Below the pieces are notes generated by a model that was not told the DNA's origin, ran no database searches, and saw only the letters and a program-made list of their open reading frames with translations. 64,000 nucleotides of DNA from Cherax quadricarinatus (taxonomy: Eukaryota > Arthropoda > Malacostraca > Decapoda > Parastacidae). The first letter of the stretch is position 1; each line of letters opens with the position of its first letter. The position numbers were made by a program, and so were the translations under genes. Shown in pieces: positions 1-13,370 of this stretch. The stretch spans positions 28,916,315 through 28,980,314 of the forward strand of contig NC_091303.1 in the NCBI RefSeq assembly GCF_038502225.1, read 5' to 3'.

Positions 1-420
1 TGTTCGCGGCTGTCTTGGTGGGTGTAATTACATGACGCAGTTTTCTGTGTGTCCCCTCCTGTAATTCCACCCACCTGGACAGTCTCGGCAGTAGACCAGC
101 TAGACAAGACCAAGTTACCATCCAACAAGGTCAATGGGGAGGGGCCAACACATACACAACACACACAACGCACATACACAAACACACACCCACCCACCCG
201 CCCAACACCCCACTCACTCACACAGCCTAAACCCAACAACCCACCCACCCATCCATCCATCCATCCGCTCACCTGGGAATGTGAGGAAGGGAGTTCATCT
301 GAGGGGACACAAATAGACTTCTGGACACACGGAACTAGGGAAAGCACCAAAACAACTGGGAGTGGGAAGTGTGGAAGGGTTGACATCCGGGGTCCACGGA
401 TGGAGACCTAGAAACAAAAA
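1..420. repeat. Left arm of a long inverted repeat
   Basis: The first ~120 bases read as the reverse complement of about 14625-14750 (shared text: ccacctggacagtctcggca, then agctagacaagaccaagtta). Bases 290-410 are the reverse complement of 14370-14500. Between them lies CA- and CCA-rich simple sequence, matched by GT- and GGT-rich sequence at the far arm. Open reading frames cross it but shift between copies, so I do not treat it as coding. The window edge cuts the arm. Confidence 0.75.
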
Positions 421-1100
421 CCACACCTGACTATGACCACAATTCACCATGACCACACCTCACTATAACCTCACCATGATCCATACCTGATCCATACCTG
501 GGAGTTCATCTGAGGGGACACAGATGGACTTCTGGACACACGGAACTAGGTAAAACACCAAAACAACCGGGAGTGGGAAGTGTGGAAGGGTTGACATCCG
601 GGGGCCCACGGATGGAGACCTGGAAACCTAAACCACACCTGACTTTGACCACAATTCACCATGACCACACCTCACTGTGACCTCACATAACTATGACCAC
701 ACCTCACCATGACCCATGCCTGGGAGTTCATCTGAGGGGACACAGATGGACTTCTGGACACACGGAACTAAGCAAAACACCAAAACAACCTGGAGTGGGA
801 AGTGTGGAAGGGTTGACATTCGGGGGCTCACGGATGGAGACCTGGAAACATGACTATGACCACACCTGTCTATGACCTCATCTCACTATTACAACACCTA
901 TCTATGACCACACATGACTATGACCACACCACACTATGACTCACTATGACCATCCCTCGCCTATGACCATCTCTACGACCTCACCTCACTATGACCACAC
1001 TTTTCCAATGATCCACACCTGGGAGTTCATCTGAGGGGACACAGATGGACTACTGGATACACGGAACTAGGGAAAGCGTCAAAATAACCGGAATTCGGGA
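289..1100 (+). repeat. Block repeat, four direct copies
   Basis: A conserved ~115-130 bp block starting gggagttcatctgaggggac and ending near cacggatggagacctgga occurs at about 289-410, 498-632, 719-851 and 1018-1100 (last copy cut short). Spacers are made of short variants of tatgaccacacctcac. More copies lie at 8487-8604 (same strand) and, inverted, at 13430-14500. Confidence 0.85.
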
Positions 1101-1149
1101 ATGTTCATAACCCTAGTACTAATTAACTAATTAACTAGTACTAATTAAC

Positions 1150-1493
1150 TATTGTGTGCGTGCATACGGGATCCCTTTTATAGAATGGTGGATCAGCGTA
1201 TGTGCAACATGTATGTATGTTCTGGTTCGGGAGGGGATGTCAATAGATACCTTAGATGGGGTAGTACAAATGTTCGCAGGTGCAACTGGTATGAGAGCGA
1301 ATTCAGAAAAGTCCATGGAGCTTGGGAGCTTGGGCGGGGAGGGTTGAGTGTGGTAGTGCAGTCGTGAGGAGGCGGGTGAACTTGTTAAAAATTTATCTAT
1401 GTAGACGATCTGACTGTGGCACGCGTGGAAAACTCGGTTAGGTTGGTAGACAGGATTCAGGGACGTTTGGGAGCATTGCGGCCTTATCATTTG
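1150..1493 (+). pseudogene. LINE-C reverse transcriptase fragment, part 1
   Basis: Decayed reverse-transcriptase/thumb coding sequence of a non-LTR retrotransposon. One frame reads a finger-palm segment with FAGATGMRANSEKSMELG (about 1269-1322), like the conserved SGxxxNxxKS motif after the catalytic box. Another frame then reads VDDLTVARVENSVRLVDRIQ (about 1396-1455), which matches the region just before the thumb, not the catalytic YxDD box. The order is colinear with L1/Tx1-like elements but frames change, so it is dead. The gene resumes at 4712 after a 3.2-kb insertion. Confidence 0.65.
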
Positions 1494-2754
1494 GCCACGT
1501 ATGGACCAATATACTAGCCCCCCTTAAATCAGGGATAATCACAGACACCACTACTGACCACTTAACAAACATTAGTAAGCCACCACTCGAATACAACAAA
1601 GTTTCATTTAGACTCCATGACGAGGCCTCAATAAGGAATTTCACAGCAGACTGGCCTACAGAATTCTCCAATGCCAATGGTATTGACGATTGGACAGAGA
1701 TTTTTCTTAACAAATACTTAGACTATACAACAAACATTGTCCCATAAAAACGAAACAGATCACGAATAAACGGCTTGGTTGCCCATGGCTAACCAGCACC
1801 ATTCTGAAATCCATTGATAAGAAACACCAATATGAAAAGCAATATAGACAGGGCTTAATACACAAAGATATTCTTAAACACTATTCATCAGTTCTCACCA
1901 AAGTAATAAAGAAAGCCAAACAACTATACTACTCCAGTAGATTCACTGACATAAGAGGAGATATGAAAAAGACCTGGAAAACACTTTCCCAGATTCTGGG
2001 GACCCACAAACTGAAAAAAAACAAGAATATTGTTCTAACTAAACCTCATGAAACACCACTGCATCCCACTAATACAGCTAACAAGATAAACGACTTCTTC
2101 TCAAACATAGGATCTAATCTCGCCAGTAAAATTCCACATACCAATGCCCGTGCCGGGGACTACCTAGATGGAAATTTCCCAAATTCCTTCTATCTTGTAC
2201 CAACTGAGCCCACGGAAGTCACCGCGATCATAGTCACTTAAAAAAAACTCAGGGAATCTGTCTCACGTCCCACCATTATTGTACAAGCGAGCAGCCCATG
2301 TCCTTTCGCATGCTATTACATTACTTTTTAACAAGTCACTAGAAACTAGCACTTTCCCGACACTATTCAAGACAGCAAGGGTAACACCAATACATAAAGG
2401 TGGTGACCCTACAGACGTAAACAACTATAGGCCAATATCAAACTTACCATTGCTATCCAAAATATTCGAGAAACTCGTGCACAGGAGACTATATTCATTT
2501 ATAACGGCACAAAACATACTCAACCCTTGCCAATTTGGATTCAGAAAAAATAAAAGCACTAATGATGCAATTATAAAAATGCTAGACCTGCTTTACACAG
2601 CATTGGAAAATAAGGAATATCCGCTAGGAATTTTTATTGACCTAAGAACAGCGTTTGACACAGCTGACCACGGCATCCTACTCCACAAACTTGACCATTA
2701 TGGTATAAGAGGCCATGAGCTTGAATATTTCAAATCCTACCTTTCTAATAGGTA
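1494..2754 (+). pseudogene. LINE-A endonuclease end and RT fingers
   Basis: Coding remnant read in several frames: end of the endonuclease (WTNILAPLKSGIITDTTTDH), a basic linker, then from about 2270 the reverse-transcriptase fingers with PIHKGGDPTDVNNYRPISN, QFGFRKNKSTNDA and the catalytic box IDLRTAFDT (first metal-binding Asp present). There is a -1 shift near 1745 and a stop near 2239. The RT reading frame ends at the LINE-B insertion. Clade assignment to the CR1/Jockey group is from motif order only. Confidence 0.85.
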
Positions 2755-3381
2755 ACACTTAACTCTGACATAAACCCTCCCCTCAAACATCTCCTTACCA
2801 ACCTCAACAGAACACATGACCATAACACAAGGCACAGATCACTCTTTGATGTTCCTCGTGTCCATCTCACGCTATGCAAAAACTTAATGCACATAAAAGG
2901 CCCTAAAATCTGGAATTCATTACCTGTGAATATAAAAGAAACACTGTCTGTTTATAAATTCAAGTCTCTTCTCAAAAATCACTTACTCACCCACAACTAA
3001 ATAAATACTGAATAAATGTATCTCATAAATTGTATCTCATATATGTATCTCATTATTGTATCTCATAAATGTTAACCTGTGACCCAATCAAACTTTGTTA
3101 CTATTTAACTTCATTACCTAACGGAATACTCCATTCTACTGATTACACAGCAACACAGTAAATGACCATATGACCTGTCTTTGTAATAATCATTTGTACT
3201 AAATTCTTATCTGTTTTACAATAATTTTTGTACCACTGAATATATCATTGCTTAGTTAATCTTAAGTTAATTTTAAGCCTGCCCATAATGCTCTGCATAC
3301 AAGGGGCTTTGGCATGTTGCACTTTAAAAATTGTATTCCTTGTACTTCTCTGTATCATGTTCAAATAAATAAATAAATAAA
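2755..3381 (+). mobile_element. LINE-B 3' end inserted in LINE-A
   Basis: A 5'-truncated copy of a related LINE. Its C-terminal coding begins NTLNSDINPPLKHLLTNLNR (about 2755-2995, ending just before ataaatactg). It is followed by ~370 bp of 3' UTR and a TAAA/AAATA tail (3365-3381). The interrupted LINE-A reads aataggta before and atgtcacc after, whereas intact copies read aataggtatcagtatgtcac. A few target bases were therefore lost and no duplication was made. Confidence 0.85.
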
Positions 3382-4322
3382 TATGTCACCATTAAAGACA
3401 CAGCCTCATCCACTTGATACTGGAGTTCTGCTCTTCCTCATTTACATCAATGATCTTCCAAACATATCCCAACACCTGAAACCCATTCTCTTTGCTGACG
3501 ACACGACTTATGTCATCTCTCACCCTAATCTTGCCACCCTCAACACCATTGTTAACGAGGAGCTGCTCAAAATATCAACTTGGATGACAGCCAATAAACT
3601 TACACTTAACACTGACAAAACCTACTACATTATGTTTGGTAGCAGAGCAGGTGTTGCGCAACTTAACATTAAGATCGACAACACTCTAACTATCAGACAT
3701 AATGAGGGCAAATTTCTTGGCCTATACCTCAACAACAATCTAAATTTCAGCACCCATATCCAACACATAACTAAAAAAGTATCCAAAACGGTGGGGATCC
3801 TCTCCAAGATACGATACTACGTGCCGCAAACTGCCCTTCTCACACTATACCATTCACTTATATATCCATACCTCACCTATGCTATCTGTGCTTGGGGTTC
3901 AACTGCAGCAACGCACCTAAAGCCAATAATAACCCAACAAAAAGCCGCAGTAAGAATAATCACTAAATCTCATCCCTGGCAACACACTCCCCCACTCTTC
4001 ATAGATCTAAACTTACTCCCTGTTCAGAACATCCACACTTACTACTGTGCAATCTATATCTACAGGACCTTAAATTCCAATATTAACCTTGACCTAAAAT
4101 GCTTTCTTGATAGTTGTGACAGGATCCACAGGTATAACACCAGACACAAACATCTCTGACATTCCCCGTGTCCGACTAAACCTTTACAAAAATTCAATTT
4201 ATTTCGAAGGACCTAAAACCTGGAACACCCTACCTGAAAACTCTAGAACTGCAGACACACTCATCACTTTCAAAACTACAGTTAGAAAACATCTTATCTC
4301 CCTAATACACCCCGACAACTAA
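3382..4322 (+). pseudogene. LINE-A RT palm, thumb and C-terminus
   Basis: Continuation of the LINE-A reverse transcriptase after the LINE-B insertion. LFLIYINDLPNI and the catalytic box FADDTTYVISHPN are followed by GKFLGLYLNNNLNFSTHIQH, the thumb region (SLIYPYLTYAICAWGS) and a C-terminal stretch ending ISLIHPDN. A frameshift near 4140 moves the last ~60 codons to another frame. The GVPQGSVLGP motif seen in other copies is shortened here (TGVLLFLIY), indicating a small internal deletion. Confidence 0.85.
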
Positions 4323-4711
4323 CTACATGATAACCACCTGGTGGTTCACAATTACACTCACTCACCCACTGACTATAAACACAGAAATACTAATCTTAAT
4401 CTTAAAATGATGAATCCTAACTAGTCATAAGTTTGCCTATGATACTCCAATATAGACACTTTGTATTGTGGTAAAACAAAAACAGTCACATTGCTAAACT
4501 CACAAATTATAATGTAGTCACCTAGCCTTAATACCATAATCTGTAAGGATTTAATGTTAAGAATTATTCTAAGTCTGCCCGAAATGCCTAGCCATGCTAG
4601 GCATTTCGTAATTAGTATTTTATAACATGTAAACCACACAATATCCAAATCCTGTAAACCCCACATTGTAACCCTTATAGAGAATAAACTTGAATTGAAT
4701 TGAATTGAATT
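4323..4711 (+). mobile_element. LINE-A 3' UTR and tail
   Basis: Non-coding 3' end of the LINE-A copy. Shared landmarks with the other copies are ccacctggtggttcacaatt, the hairpin-like gcctagccatgctaggcatt (about 4588-4608) and the terminal TTGAA repeats. Confidence 0.8.

Positions 4712-5729
<1,018 letters not shown>

Positions 5730-5818
<89 letters not shown>
5730..5818. repeat. TA dinucleotide tract
   Basis: Uninterrupted TA repeat between the SINE-like piece and the first palindromic PLE tail. Confidence 0.95.
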
Positions 5819-6588
<770 letters not shown>

Positions 6589-7975
6589 TGTACGAGGGAA
6601 GGGAGGGTACGAATGGAAAGTGATACTGTGGGTAGGGAAGTCAAGCGTAGAAACAGCGTCCTCCCTGGGGTTTTGGATGGAAGAAAAGTTTGCTTGTCTG
6701 TTGTATGCGTGATGAGTGAGTGGAATAATGTATGGAACGTAGGTGCATGCACCTGTGGAGATGTCCAGTTTCTTATATGTCACGGACTGTACACCATTTA
6801 TACAGTCCTCATGTAACTTCAAGGTTGGAGTGAGTGATGGATAAGGTGTAAGTGGGGGGGGGGGTTCTTTGCTTGTATCACTGTGCAGAGTGAGGCGTAG
6901 GTGTAGTATATTATGATGAACGTGATGGACAGTTGACTGTCCAGTGTGGTTGTACTGTCCCTCACGTGCAGGTAATAAGCATATTATTGTATGTAGAAAG
7001 ATGCGACCGCATACAAGTGGGACACGGAACTGTTATAACGGGAAGTACTCTCTTACGTCTGATTAATTAAGTTAAGGCGGATTCTATCTGCTGTGATGAC
7101 TTATTTTAAATTAGATTTATTATCATGTTGTTAAGATAGAGTTCAAAGGTAATTCATTATGTACGAAAGTTTTTTCGGGATTAGTGAAACTTCAAGCCGA
7201 GATGTTCAAGGTGATTGTTTATCCACCTGGCTGAGGAGATACTGTATATTACTAGGTCAAGTTTACCTTATGGTCATATTGTTAATTAATGTACTGTGTC
7301 TTGGTGAGATTGTTCCAACAATGTGTATGTAATGACTATTTTGGCTTAGTCATTTAAGGCTAAGTTAGGTTACATCCCACCATGTTGGTGCGACAAATAA
7401 TTGGGGGGGGGGGAAATGAAGTGTGCGCTGTATAAGTATATTATTGATACACGATCATACCAATTTATTGGTAGTTGTGCACAGGTGTTTACGGAACGGA
7501 AGGATTATATTGTGTTTAGTTATTTTCAAGTATTGTGTATTTAGTGACCATGTTACATCGGTGATGAAAATATTCTTTCCTCAGGGGACGTGTAGCGTCA
7601 GGGATCTCCTAAATTAATGTTATAATTTTTAGTTGAGGAAATGTAGTTATAGCTCATATGTGTGTGTCAGAGTTGGGGGGGGCGGGGGGGGGGGGGGGGG
7701 CGGGGGGGGGGGGGGGGGGGGGCGGGGGGGGGGGGGGGGGGGGGGGGGGTGATGCGTCAACTGTGTTGCAGCACAGGAGTCTTATTTATGTACATATGCA
7801 GTCTCAGTCATATGTTGAGAGTTGTGTTTAGGGTATTATTGCCATAAAGTTGATGTATTGTTATCTGTGTTAGGGATGTATTGTAAATTTTTTTTTGCCT
7901 ATAGCCGCTACATGGCTATTTTATTATACTTTATACTTTTTTTTTTGTTGTGCAATGTTTTAATAAAATATAAAA
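6589..7975 (+). other. Probable LINE-C 3' UTR
   Basis: About 1.4 kb with no supported gene after the LINE-C stop, ending in aataaaatataaaaaaaata (7962-7981), which could be a polyadenylation signal plus A-rich tail. It contains G runs at 6853-6863, 7402-7412 and the long one listed separately. Treating all of it as LINE-C 3' UTR is inference. Confidence 0.4.
7674..7749 (+). repeat. Poly-G tract
   Basis: Roughly 75 bases of almost pure G broken by a few C. It is a strong candidate for four-stranded DNA and also for sequencing or assembly error. Confidence 0.85.
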
Positions 7976-7984
7976 AAAATAATG

Positions 7985-8280
7985 TAGAACTTAGCCGTAC
8001 ATAATGCGAAAAGGATCTGGGTGTTGTGGAGAGCAGCAACCTTGAACCCTGACAACAGTGACTAAGTGGTGGCAATAAGACAAGTACATTACTGGGATTT
8101 ATATCAAGATTACGCAGCTCAGCTCTGGTCTCCATGGATATAAATTTGTTAGAAAACATTCAGAGACTAATTATAAAATTAATACATACCATTAGAAAAC
8201 TTCCGTATGAAGAAGGATTGAGGGAAGACATGGTCTGGAAATATTGTACTTGATGAGTGGAACAGTCTGCTGAAATCGTT
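7985..8280 (+). pseudogene. LINE-E-like RT thumb fragment
   Basis: Degraded coding with several frame changes. Readable pieces include KDLGVV near the start, then LLGFISRLRSSALVSMDINL and LLENIQRLIIKLIHTIRKLP, then YEEGLRE. This is the LGVV...YPHLEYCVQ...LERVQRRATKLI...LPYEERL pattern downstream of the RT catalytic box in CR1-type LINEs. It is followed by another block-repeat copy. Confidence 0.6.
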
Positions 8281-8605
8281 TTTTGGACTTTATCGACTAT
8301 GACCACATCTCATTATAACCTCGCTTAACTATGACCATAGATCATTATGACCGCACCTAACTACCCCTCACCTATGGCCACGTCTACGACCACACCTCAC
8401 TGTGACCGCCCCTCGCCTACGACCACATCTACGACCACACCTCACTATGACCTCACCTCACAATAACCACTCCTCACCATGGTCCACACCTGGGAGTTCA
8501 TCTGAGGGGACACAGATAGACTTCTGGAGACACGGAACAAGAGAAAGCACCAAAACAACTGTGGAAGGGTTGACATCCGTGGCCCCACGGATGGAGACAA
8601 CAGTA
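8281..8605 (+). repeat. Block-repeat copy with CACCTCAC spacers
   Basis: Spacers made of tatgaccacacctcac variants (8290-8480), then one copy of the block (gggagttcatctgaggggac at 8491, ending near 8600) in the same orientation as 289-1100. Confidence 0.8.
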
Positions 8606-8929
8606 TCTTCGATACTGCTGTGAATAAAACAGTGACGTGGGCTAAGGTACAAGTGACGTGGGCTAATGTACGTTAACAACTCTGGCAACAAACACAATGT
8701 CTTTTGTAACAATTCGCTTTTTCTGTTTATTCAACGTTTGCAAAATTATGTTGATGCACACATATCCTTCCTCTTTCTAAACCCAGCCAGTTATTTATTA
8801 CTTATATTTTGTCTTTTCCATCACTCTGTCAGTCACAATTTTGACATATTCATTGCAATGAACAAACACTAATATTTTAATTAAATTAAACAATATTTTT
8901 CAGTTTAATCTAAGACTGAGTCCAGCAGT
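8606..8929 (+). repeat. Left flank of 40-bp satellite, copy 1
   Basis: Starts gatactgctgtgaataaaa, has two units of a 21-bp motif (gtgacgtgggctaaggtaca), and continues to the satellite. It is nearly identical to 15653-16030 apart from the number of 21-bp units, so the satellite and its flanks were duplicated together. Confidence 0.85.
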
Positions 8930-10205
8930 TGTGAACTGTACCAGAAACTAAGTCAGGGACAAGGAGAGTTGTGACCTGTACCAGAAACTAAGTCAGGGAC
9001 AAAGACAGTTGTGAACTGTACCAGAAACTAAGTCAGGGACAAGGACAGTTGTGAACTGTACCAGAAACTAAGTCAGGGACAAGGACAGTTGTGAACTGTA
9101 CCAGAAACTAAGTCAGGGACAAGGACAGTTGTGAACTGTACCAGAAACTAAGTCAGGGACAAGGACAGTTGTGAACTGTACCAGAAACTAAGTCAGGGAC
9201 AAGGACAGTTGTGAACTGTACCAGAAACTAAGTCAGGGACAAGGACAGTTGTGAACTGTACCAGAAACTAAGTCAGGGACAAGGACAGTTGTGAACTGTA
9301 CCAGAAACTAAGTCAGGGACAAGGACAGTTGTGAACTGTACCAGAAACTAAGTCAGGGACAAGGACAGTTGTGAACTGTACCAGAAACTAAGTCAGGGAC
9401 AAGGACAGTTGTGAACTGTACCAGAAACTAAGTCAGGGACAAGGACAGTTGTGAACTGTACCAGAAACTAAGTCAGGGACAAGGACAGTTGTGAACTGTA
9501 CCAGAAACTAAGTCAGGGACAAGGACAGTTGTGAACTGTACCAGAAACTAAGTCAGGGACAAGGACAGTTGTGAACTGTACCAGAAACTAAGTCAGGGAC
9601 AAAGACAGTTGTGAACTGTACCAGAAACTAAGTCAGGGACAAAGACAGTTGTGAACTGTACCAGAAACTAAGTCAGGGACAAAGACAGCTGTGAACTGTA
9701 CCAGAAACTAAGTCAGGGACAAAGACAGTTGTGAACTGTACCAGAAACTAAGTCAGGGACAAAGACAGTTGTGAACTGTACCAGAAACTAAGTCAGGGAC
9801 AAAGACAGTTGTGAACTGTACCAGAAACTAAGTCAGGGACAAAGACAGTTGTGAACTGTACCAGAAACTAAGTCAGGGACAAAGACAGTTGTGAACTGTA
9901 CCAGAAACTAAGTCAGGGACAAAGACAGTTGTGAACTGTACCAGAAACTAAGTCAGGGACAAAGACAGCTGTGAACTGTACCAGAAACTAAGTCAGGGAC
10001 AAAGACAGTTGTGAACTGTACCAGAAACTAAGTCAGGGACAAGGACAGTTGTGAACTGTACCAGAAACTAAGTCAGGGACAAAGACAGCTGTGAACTGTA
10101 CCAGAAACTAAGTCAGGGACAAAGACAGTTGTGAACTGCACCAGAAACTAAGTCAGGGACAAAGACAGTTGTGAACTGTACCAGAAACTAAGTCAGGGAC
10201 AAAGG
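8930..10205 (+). repeat. 40-bp satellite array 1
   Basis: About 32 head-to-tail units of 40 bp (two halves: ccagaaactaagtcagggac and aaggacagttgtgaactgta). Each unit contains acagttgtgaactgt, a 6-bp inverted repeat around gtg. Early units have aaggac; from about 9600 most have aaagac. Period 40 is not a multiple of three, so it is not coding. Confidence 0.97.
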
Positions 10206-10900
10206 TTGTTCATTATTTTTGTTTTGTTTTCACTTCTTGTTTATATTCGTGTCCGTATGTGACTCTGTCTTCCACCAAGAAATCTGCAGCAAAAAAGTTA
10301 TCAGCTTCCTGTTTTTGTTGCAGTTCGTCGTCTTAGAATTCTGAATAATCGAGATGTAGAATGTTGTTACGTAGTATTTTGTAGATATTCTTAATGTGAA
10401 GATATAAGGAAGTAGCAACTGAGACAATCTTGTACTGGATATAGCAAAAAAAAAAAATCTTTTGAATTATTAAATAATTAGTCACTCTCATGTCTTCACG
10501 TTCACTATATTGACAAAAATATTCGCAAACACAACAAAAAAACTCTATGGAAAGAAAATAAGAGTCAACCTCTGGACAAAATGGAGTGTTGGTGTTGATG
10601 TTACAACCTGGCCAGTACAACTCTGTCTTAATGTCTTCATTACTGATGTTTTATGTATTATTTTCTTGTATTATTATCTCTTCCCTTATTTTATTGTTTT
10701 GTTCTTGTGTGGTACTTGTTTACTGCTGTGATGTATATTATTGTACTTTTCTTGTGTGTTACAGTATTTGTCTTTTGTGTTACTGTACTGTACTCTTTTG
10801 TTCTATAATTATTATGAGGTACTTTTCTAGCCACTTCTTTTCCATCACTCGTTCAATCACAATTTTGACATATTCATTCATATAACACTGATCAACAACC
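10206..10900 (+). repeat. Right flank of 40-bp satellite, copy 1
   Basis: Starts aaggttgttcattatttttg and is matched at 17933-18062 and then 18886-19560, the second copy being split by an insertion. It includes an acceptor-like tttttgttgcag (about 10313-10324) and acaatcttgtactggatata with an A run. It has no supported ORF. Confidence 0.85.
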
Positions 10901-11232
10901 AAAATGCTTCCCAGACTAGAGTAGCAATTAACAACTGATTATGAATATCATGGTTAAAATTGGTTTCAGTATACACCTACGTGTCACAACAGGTTCCAAC
11001 AGGCTTGTGACAGAGTCTCACTGCCTGTCATTATTGTTCCAGCAGTCATAGAAGGTGGTTTATATTTTGAGGTGAAAGTTAGGTGATTTTTATAACTTGC
11101 TTGATATGCGAGTGGGACAGTCGTGCAAGAGGTTCCCACTGGTCACCCCGTCAATCATTGGAGCCTGGGATGAAAAATGTTCAACATCCACCTCTCATTG
11201 AACCAAACAAAATTTTGCTACCACAACTACAC
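10901..11232. other. No recognised feature
   Basis: About 330 bases without an ORF or repeat that I recognise. It reads as ordinary AT-rich non-coding DNA. Confidence 0.5.
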
Positions 11233-11735
11233 ATAAAACTGGAAGGTTAGTTTAGTTTAATATGTTTATTATGCACCCCATACCCATCCTGTGGGCGGTA
11301 GTCAAAAGATTACAGAGGTACATAATTGGTCCAGGGACTGGACTCCAAAGTTTTGATAGCTGAGCAAGTTACAGAGGTAATGAACTCACAATTTACAAAG
11401 GTAATGAACTCACAATTTACAAAGGTAATGAACTCACAATTTACAAAGGTAATGAACTCCAGGTAAGTCTGGTCACAATCATGACAAGTTACAAAGGTAT
11501 TTACAGATTACAGAGGTACGTAATGGGTCCAGGGACTGGGCCCCCAAAGTTTTGATAGCTGAACTAGGTACAAAGGTAATGAGCTCACAAGTTACAAAGG
11601 TAATGAATTCTGTAGAATGGTTACTTACGTTTATACTTTGGCTACAATCATGAACAAATTATAGAGTAATGAGCAATTCACACTTCCACACCCGGTCACA
11701 ACTGTAATGAGTTATTGGTGCAAATATTGATTGTT
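11233..11735 (-). mobile_element. LINE-F-type 3' UTR, copy
   Basis: On the minus strand this ends cccacaggatgggtatgggg, then tgcataataaac, matching the 3' end downstream of the LINE-F gene at 48518-48546. It contains a short internal tandem (acaaaggtaatgaactcaca, about four copies at 11372-11458). A second copy follows at 12146. No coding is retained. Confidence 0.65.
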
Positions 11736-11739
11736 GAGT

Positions 11740-11745
<6 letters not shown>

Positions 11746-11834
<89 letters not shown>
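11746..11834 (+). repeat. CA dinucleotide tract
   Basis: About 90 bases of pure CA. Confidence 0.97.
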
Positions 11835-11838
<4 letters not shown>

Positions 11839-12145
11839 GACAAAGACGGGATGTTCCAGAGATGGGACACAGACACAAGAGGTCACAATTGGAAGTTGAA
11901 GACTCAGATGAATCAAAGGGATGTTAGGAAGTATTTCTTCAGTCATAGAGTAGTCAGGCCATGGAATAGCCTAGAAAGTGATGTGGTGGAGGCAGGAACC
12001 ATACATAGTTTTAAGGCGAGGTATGATAGAGCTCATGGGGCAGGGAGAGAGAGGACCTAGTAGCAATCAGCGAAGAGGCGGGGCCAGGAGCTGTGACTCG
12101 ACCCCTGCAACCACAAATAGGTGAGTACAAATAGGTGAGTACACA
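11835..12145 (+). pseudogene. LINE-E C-terminal stub and tail
   Basis: An open frame (about 11836-12060) reads VDKDGMFQRWDTDTRGHNWK, RDVRKYFFSHRVVRPWNSL and HSFKARYDRAHGAGRERT before TAG. This is the C-terminal end typical of CR1-type LINEs (R..FF..RVV..WN.L). It is followed by aggcggggccaggagctgtg and repeats of aaataggtgagtac. It is 5'-truncated and abuts the CA tract. Confidence 0.75.
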
Positions 12146-12440
12146 CACTTTAGTTTAATATCTTTATGCACCCCATACCCATCCTGTGGGCGGTAGTCAA
12201 AAGATTACAAAGGTACATAATGGGTCCAGTGACTGGACCCCAAAGTTATGATAGCTGAACTAGTTACAAAGGTAATGAACTCCAGGTAGATCTGGTCACT
12301 AATCATGGCAAGTTACAGAGGTAATGAATCAGCTTCACTCCTATACATGGTTACAGTCATGAACAAATTACAAAGTAATGAACCACTGATACGTCCACAC
12401 CTGGTCACAATTGTAATGAGTTATAAATACAAATATTAAG
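12146..12440 (-). mobile_element. LINE-F-type 3' UTR, second copy
   Basis: Same sequence type as 11233-11735 (tatgcaccccatacccatcc, tgggcggtagtcaaaagatt), shorter, 3' end only. Confidence 0.65.
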
Positions 12441-12529
12441 TGGATCATACACCCACACTAGTGCACGCGCGCACATACACACACGAGGGCGCACGCACGG
12501 ACATGTGCACACGAGCGTACAAATATATG

Positions 12530-12799
12530 CATACACACAAGGACGCACACCCACACACACACACCCACACACACACACACCAACACCCACACACACACAC
12601 CCTCATACACACCCACACACACACCCTCACACACACCCACACACACACACCCACACACACCCACACACGCACACACACACCCACACGCACGCACACACAC
12701 CCACACACGCACACACACACACACACACACGCACACACACACACACACACACCCTCACACACACCCGCACACACACCCTCACACACACCCACACACACG

Positions 12800-12880
<81 letters not shown>

Positions 12881-12887
12881 ACACACA

Positions 12888-12952
<65 letters not shown>
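12530..12952 (+). repeat. Complex CA-rich microsatellite
   Basis: About 420 bases of CA with frequent CCA and CGCA interruptions, becoming pure CA after about 12800. Long frames on both strands are repeat artefacts. Confidence 0.95.
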
Positions 12953-12953
<1 letters not shown>

Positions 12954-12954
12954 C

Positions 12955-13215
12955 ACACATGTGGTAATGCTTTATTTACAGCTAGCAAAGTCAGGGTATT
13001 TCTCCAGAATGGTCTGCAATATACCACTGTGGATAAAATACTTAGCCAAACTGGAAGGCAACTGTGAAAAATTGGTGGAAAACCTCATCAAGGTTTACAA
13101 GAACATGGGATGTAACATGTCACTTAAATTCCACTTTTTGAACTCAGACTTTTTTCCAACGTCAAGCAAAAAGGCAGAGAGTAGGTACGGATTAGAGTTT
13201 AGAACATACTGACAC
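12955..13215 (+). pseudogene. Fragment of an arthropod repeat-borne protein
   Basis: After the CA tract one frame reads LQLAKSGYFSRMVCNIPLWI, then AKLEGNCEKLVENLIKVYKN and MGCNMSLKFHFLNSDFFP. The second half resembles, from memory, a protein segment common in arthropod genomes (LGCNMSLK.HFLHSHLDFFP), whose function I cannot name. The first ~90 bases recur after the CA tract at 20200-20280 without the protein part. Only ~70 codons survive and no upstream exon is visible. Confidence 0.4.
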
Positions 13216-13370
13216 ATATTGTACGTTATAATAAAATAATCAAGGTGACATCTGGGTTCATGACATGAAAATACCTAAGAATTGACTAATCTCATTTAAG
13301 AAACATACAACTTTTCAAAAATTGTTGACCAGTGTAATTAGCATAGGCGAGGTCATCACCTCACTTATCG
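13216..13370. other. No recognised feature
   Basis: Short AT-rich stretch between the protein fragment and the inverted block repeats. Confidence 0.4.

Larger units (their letters stand above)
1494..4711 (+). mobile_element. LINE-A copy inserted in LINE-C
   Basis: A 5'-truncated non-LTR retrotransposon starting in the endonuclease C-terminus (HVWTNILAPL at about 1494) and ending in its own 3' UTR with gagaataaacttgaattgaa and further TTGAA units (4684-4711). The same 3' UTR and tail recur at 46606, 51668, 55633 and 59019, which defines the family. It is itself interrupted at 2755-3381 by LINE-B. It interrupts the LINE-C gene; LINE-C coding flanks it on both sides. Confidence 0.85.

Noticed and set aside
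49..411. A 120-codon frame, and its inverted partners at 14141-14699
   Set aside because: It spans simple CA/CCA sequence and block repeats, and the frame is not kept between copies.
1391..1402. IYVDD as the RT catalytic box of LINE-C
   Set aside because: It lies downstream of the NSEKS motif, the wrong order for the catalytic box; it fits the later LTVAR...NRLVD region.
12440..13027. Frames of THTHTH or CVCVCV up to 235 codons
   Set aside because: Translation of a CA microsatellite; open on both strands and in several frames.
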